Positions 4,772 to 5,846 of a DNA stretch of 5,846 nucleotides are shown piece after piece; position 1 is the stretch's first letter; every line of letters begins with the position of its first letter. Made by a program: the position numbers and the translations under genes. The notes under the pieces are model-generated. The model was not told where the DNA came from. It made no database searches and saw only the letters and a program-made list of their open reading frames with translations. The stretch comes from JADFRG01 sp964590515 (lineage in GTDB: Bacteria; Chloroflexota; Anaerolineae; Anaerolineales; E44-bin32): NCBI GenBank assembly GCA_964590515.1, contig CAZPZD010000074.1, positions 1-5,846 on the forward strand, written 5' to 3'.

Positions 4772-5846
4772 GTTCGAGGTTCACCCGGCTTCGTTTCGGG
4801 ATCCAAGCGGATTTGTCTTCAAGCGGAATGGCCGGCTGTATCGACAGGTCAACCATGCCTATGCAGCTCATTACGAGGCGCTTGTGGGATCGGGGCTCTA
4901 CGATCGATTGATTCAGGAGCAACAGCTGTTGCCGCATTCGGAGGTGGACGAACCTGCTGCTCGACCCGAGGAAGCCTTCAAAATCCTCGCGCCGGAGCTG
5001 CTTGACTTCGTCTCGTACCCTTATGAGTGGTGCTTCAGCGAGCTGAAGGATGCGGCACTTGCCATCCTGGCGACACAACGGATCGCCATTGAGCACGGTC
5101 TCACTCTCAAAGATGCCAGTGCCTACAACATACAGTTCCATCAGGGGCGAGCGCGGCTGGTGGATACGCTCTCTTTTGAAGTCTTAGAAGAGGGAGAGCC
5201 GTGGGCGGCGTACCGTCAGTTCTGCAGCCACTTCGTGGCACCGCTGGCCTTGATGGCCTACCGCGATTTCAGACTCGGTGGATTGTTGAGAAACCACCTC
5301 GATGGAATTCCGCTGGACCTGGCGAGCCGGGTGCTTCCGCGGAGAACCTGGTTGTCGCCCGGGCTGCTCGTTCACCTACACCTACATGCCTCGGCCCAGC
5401 GCCGGTACGCCGGGAAAGCCGTGTCAGGGGGAAGGTACAGGCGGCGTATGAGCCGGCAGGCGCTGCTCGGGCTGGTTGAGAGCCTGCAGGCTGCAGTGCG
5501 GCGCCTGCACTGGGCACCAACGGGCACGGCCTGGGCCAGCTACGAGCAGTTTCACGGTTACTCCGGAGCGGATATGGCAGAAAAGCGCAGGCTGGTCGAG
5601 GAATTCCTCGATCAGGTACGGCCGGCAAGTGTTTGGGATCTTGGCGCGAATGTCGGCAGCTTCAGCCGGATCGCGAGCCAGCGCGAAATTACCACCATAG
5701 CGTTTGACTTCGATCCGGCCGCAGTCGAACACAATTACCTTCAGGCCAGGCAAGACGGAGACCCCCGCCTGCTTGCCTTGGTCCTTGACCTCAATAATCC
5801 CAGCCCGGCCCAGGGTTGGGCAGGTAAGGAGCGGATGTCGCTAGCA
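4755..5846 (+). CDS. Class I SAM-dependent methyltransferase with kinase-like N-terminal domain (3' truncated)
   Basis: The frame is open from ATG 4755 through the last base, 364 codons with no stop, so the C-terminus is missing. The C-terminal part starts a class I methyltransferase: VWDLGANVGSFS (293-304) is SAM motif I with Asp295 and glycines 297 and 301, AFDFDP (316-321) is the acidic strand 2 end, and LVLDLNNPSPAQGW (342-355) follows as motif II/III. The roughly 260 residues before it are a separate conserved region, with SYPYEW (87-92), LKDASAYNIQF (118-128), LVDTLSFE (135-142), and YRQFCSHFVAPLALM (153-167). The spacing Asp120, Asn125, Asp137 resembles the catalytic loop and metal Asp of APH/protein-kinase folds. 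Similar two-part proteins are sometimes annotated as NoeA-like nodulation or generic methyltransferases. Full length is probably near 450-470 residues. The substrate is unknown; glycan or lipid-linked sugar O-methylation fits the locus but is inference. Confidence 0.82.
   Translation, partial: MRKSAEFEVHPASFRDPSGFVFKRNGRLYRQVNHAYAAHYEALVGSGLYDRLIQEQQLLPHSEVDEPAARPEEAFKILAPELLDFVSYPYEWCFSELKDAALAILATQRIAIEHGLTLKDASAYNIQFHQGRARLVDTLSFEVLEEGEPWAAYRQFCSHFVAPLALMAYRDFRLGGLLRNHLDGIPLDLASRVLPRRTWLSPGLLVHLHLHASAQRRYAGKAVSGGRYRRRMSRQALLGLVESLQAAVRRLHWAPTGTAWASYEQFHGYSGADMAEKRRLVEEFLDQVRPASVWDLGANVGSFSRIASQREITTIAFDFDPAAVEHNYLQARQDGDPRLLALVLDLNNPSPAQGWAGKERMSLA

Noticed and set aside
5826..5837. AAGGAG followed by ATG near the window end, looking like a new gene start
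   Set aside because: It is in the same frame as the methyltransferase and falls in its GKERMSL segment, which reads as family sequence, so it is an internal methionine.
1..5846. Search for terminators, promoters, repeats, insertion sequences or CRISPR units
   Set aside because: The junctions are at most 15 bases and hold no hairpin followed by a T run. Short palindromes such as GATCGATC are scattered within genes and do not form arrays.

Overview
The window is a stretch of tightly packed genes, all on the + strand, from a bacterial surface-polysaccharide (capsule, O-antigen or exopolysaccharide) locus. It is centred on the synthesis and transfer of a CMP-activated nine-carbon (nonulosonic, sialic-acid-like) or related 2-keto sugar acid. 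G+C content is high, roughly 60% by eye. No gene identifies the species. A high-GC bacterium, probably Gram-negative and possibly from an environmental or uncultured lineage, is an inference only. No RNA gene, mobile element, CRISPR array, tandem repeat or clear terminator is visible, and no non-coding gap exceeds about 15 bp.

Layout: (1) bases 1-338, the C-terminal end of a HAD-family phosphatase domain of the KdsC / bifunctional-NeuA type, cut by the window edge; (2) 331-1206, a short NeuB-type sugar-acid synthase lacking the usual C-terminal SAF domain; (3) 1222-2844, a large GT-B-like transferase of the capsule-synthesis type with HP and SS motifs and a cysteine-bearing N-terminal part; (4) 2849-3862, a GT-A family 2 glycosyltransferase with SAH where DXD is expected; (5) 3864-4553, a NeuA-type CMP-sugar cytidylyltransferase; (6) 4559-4771, a small membrane protein with a YLDPGSGS motif; (7) 4755 to the window end, a class I SAM methyltransferase with a kinase-like N-terminal half, incomplete at the 3' side.

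Genes overlap or abut (8 bp overlap, 15 bp gap, 4 bp gap, 1 bp gap, 5 bp gap, 17 bp overlap), so this is very likely one operon that runs past both window ends. A coherent reading is: the NeuB-like enzyme condenses phosphoenolpyruvate with an aldose (or aldose phosphate); the HAD domain dephosphorylates the product if it is a phosphate ester; a cytidylyltransferase makes the CMP-sugar; one of the two transferases, most plausibly the GT-B-like one, moves it to a glycan; and the GT2 enzyme adds a neighbouring sugar. The last two genes may modify or support assembly of the polymer. The exact sugar cannot be read from the sequence.

The less ordinary points are the SAF-less synthase, the HAD domain whose closest look-alikes are often fused to a cytidylyltransferase although a separate cytidylyltransferase lies downstream, the cysteine-rich GT-B-like protein, and the kinase-like N-terminal half of the methyltransferase gene.
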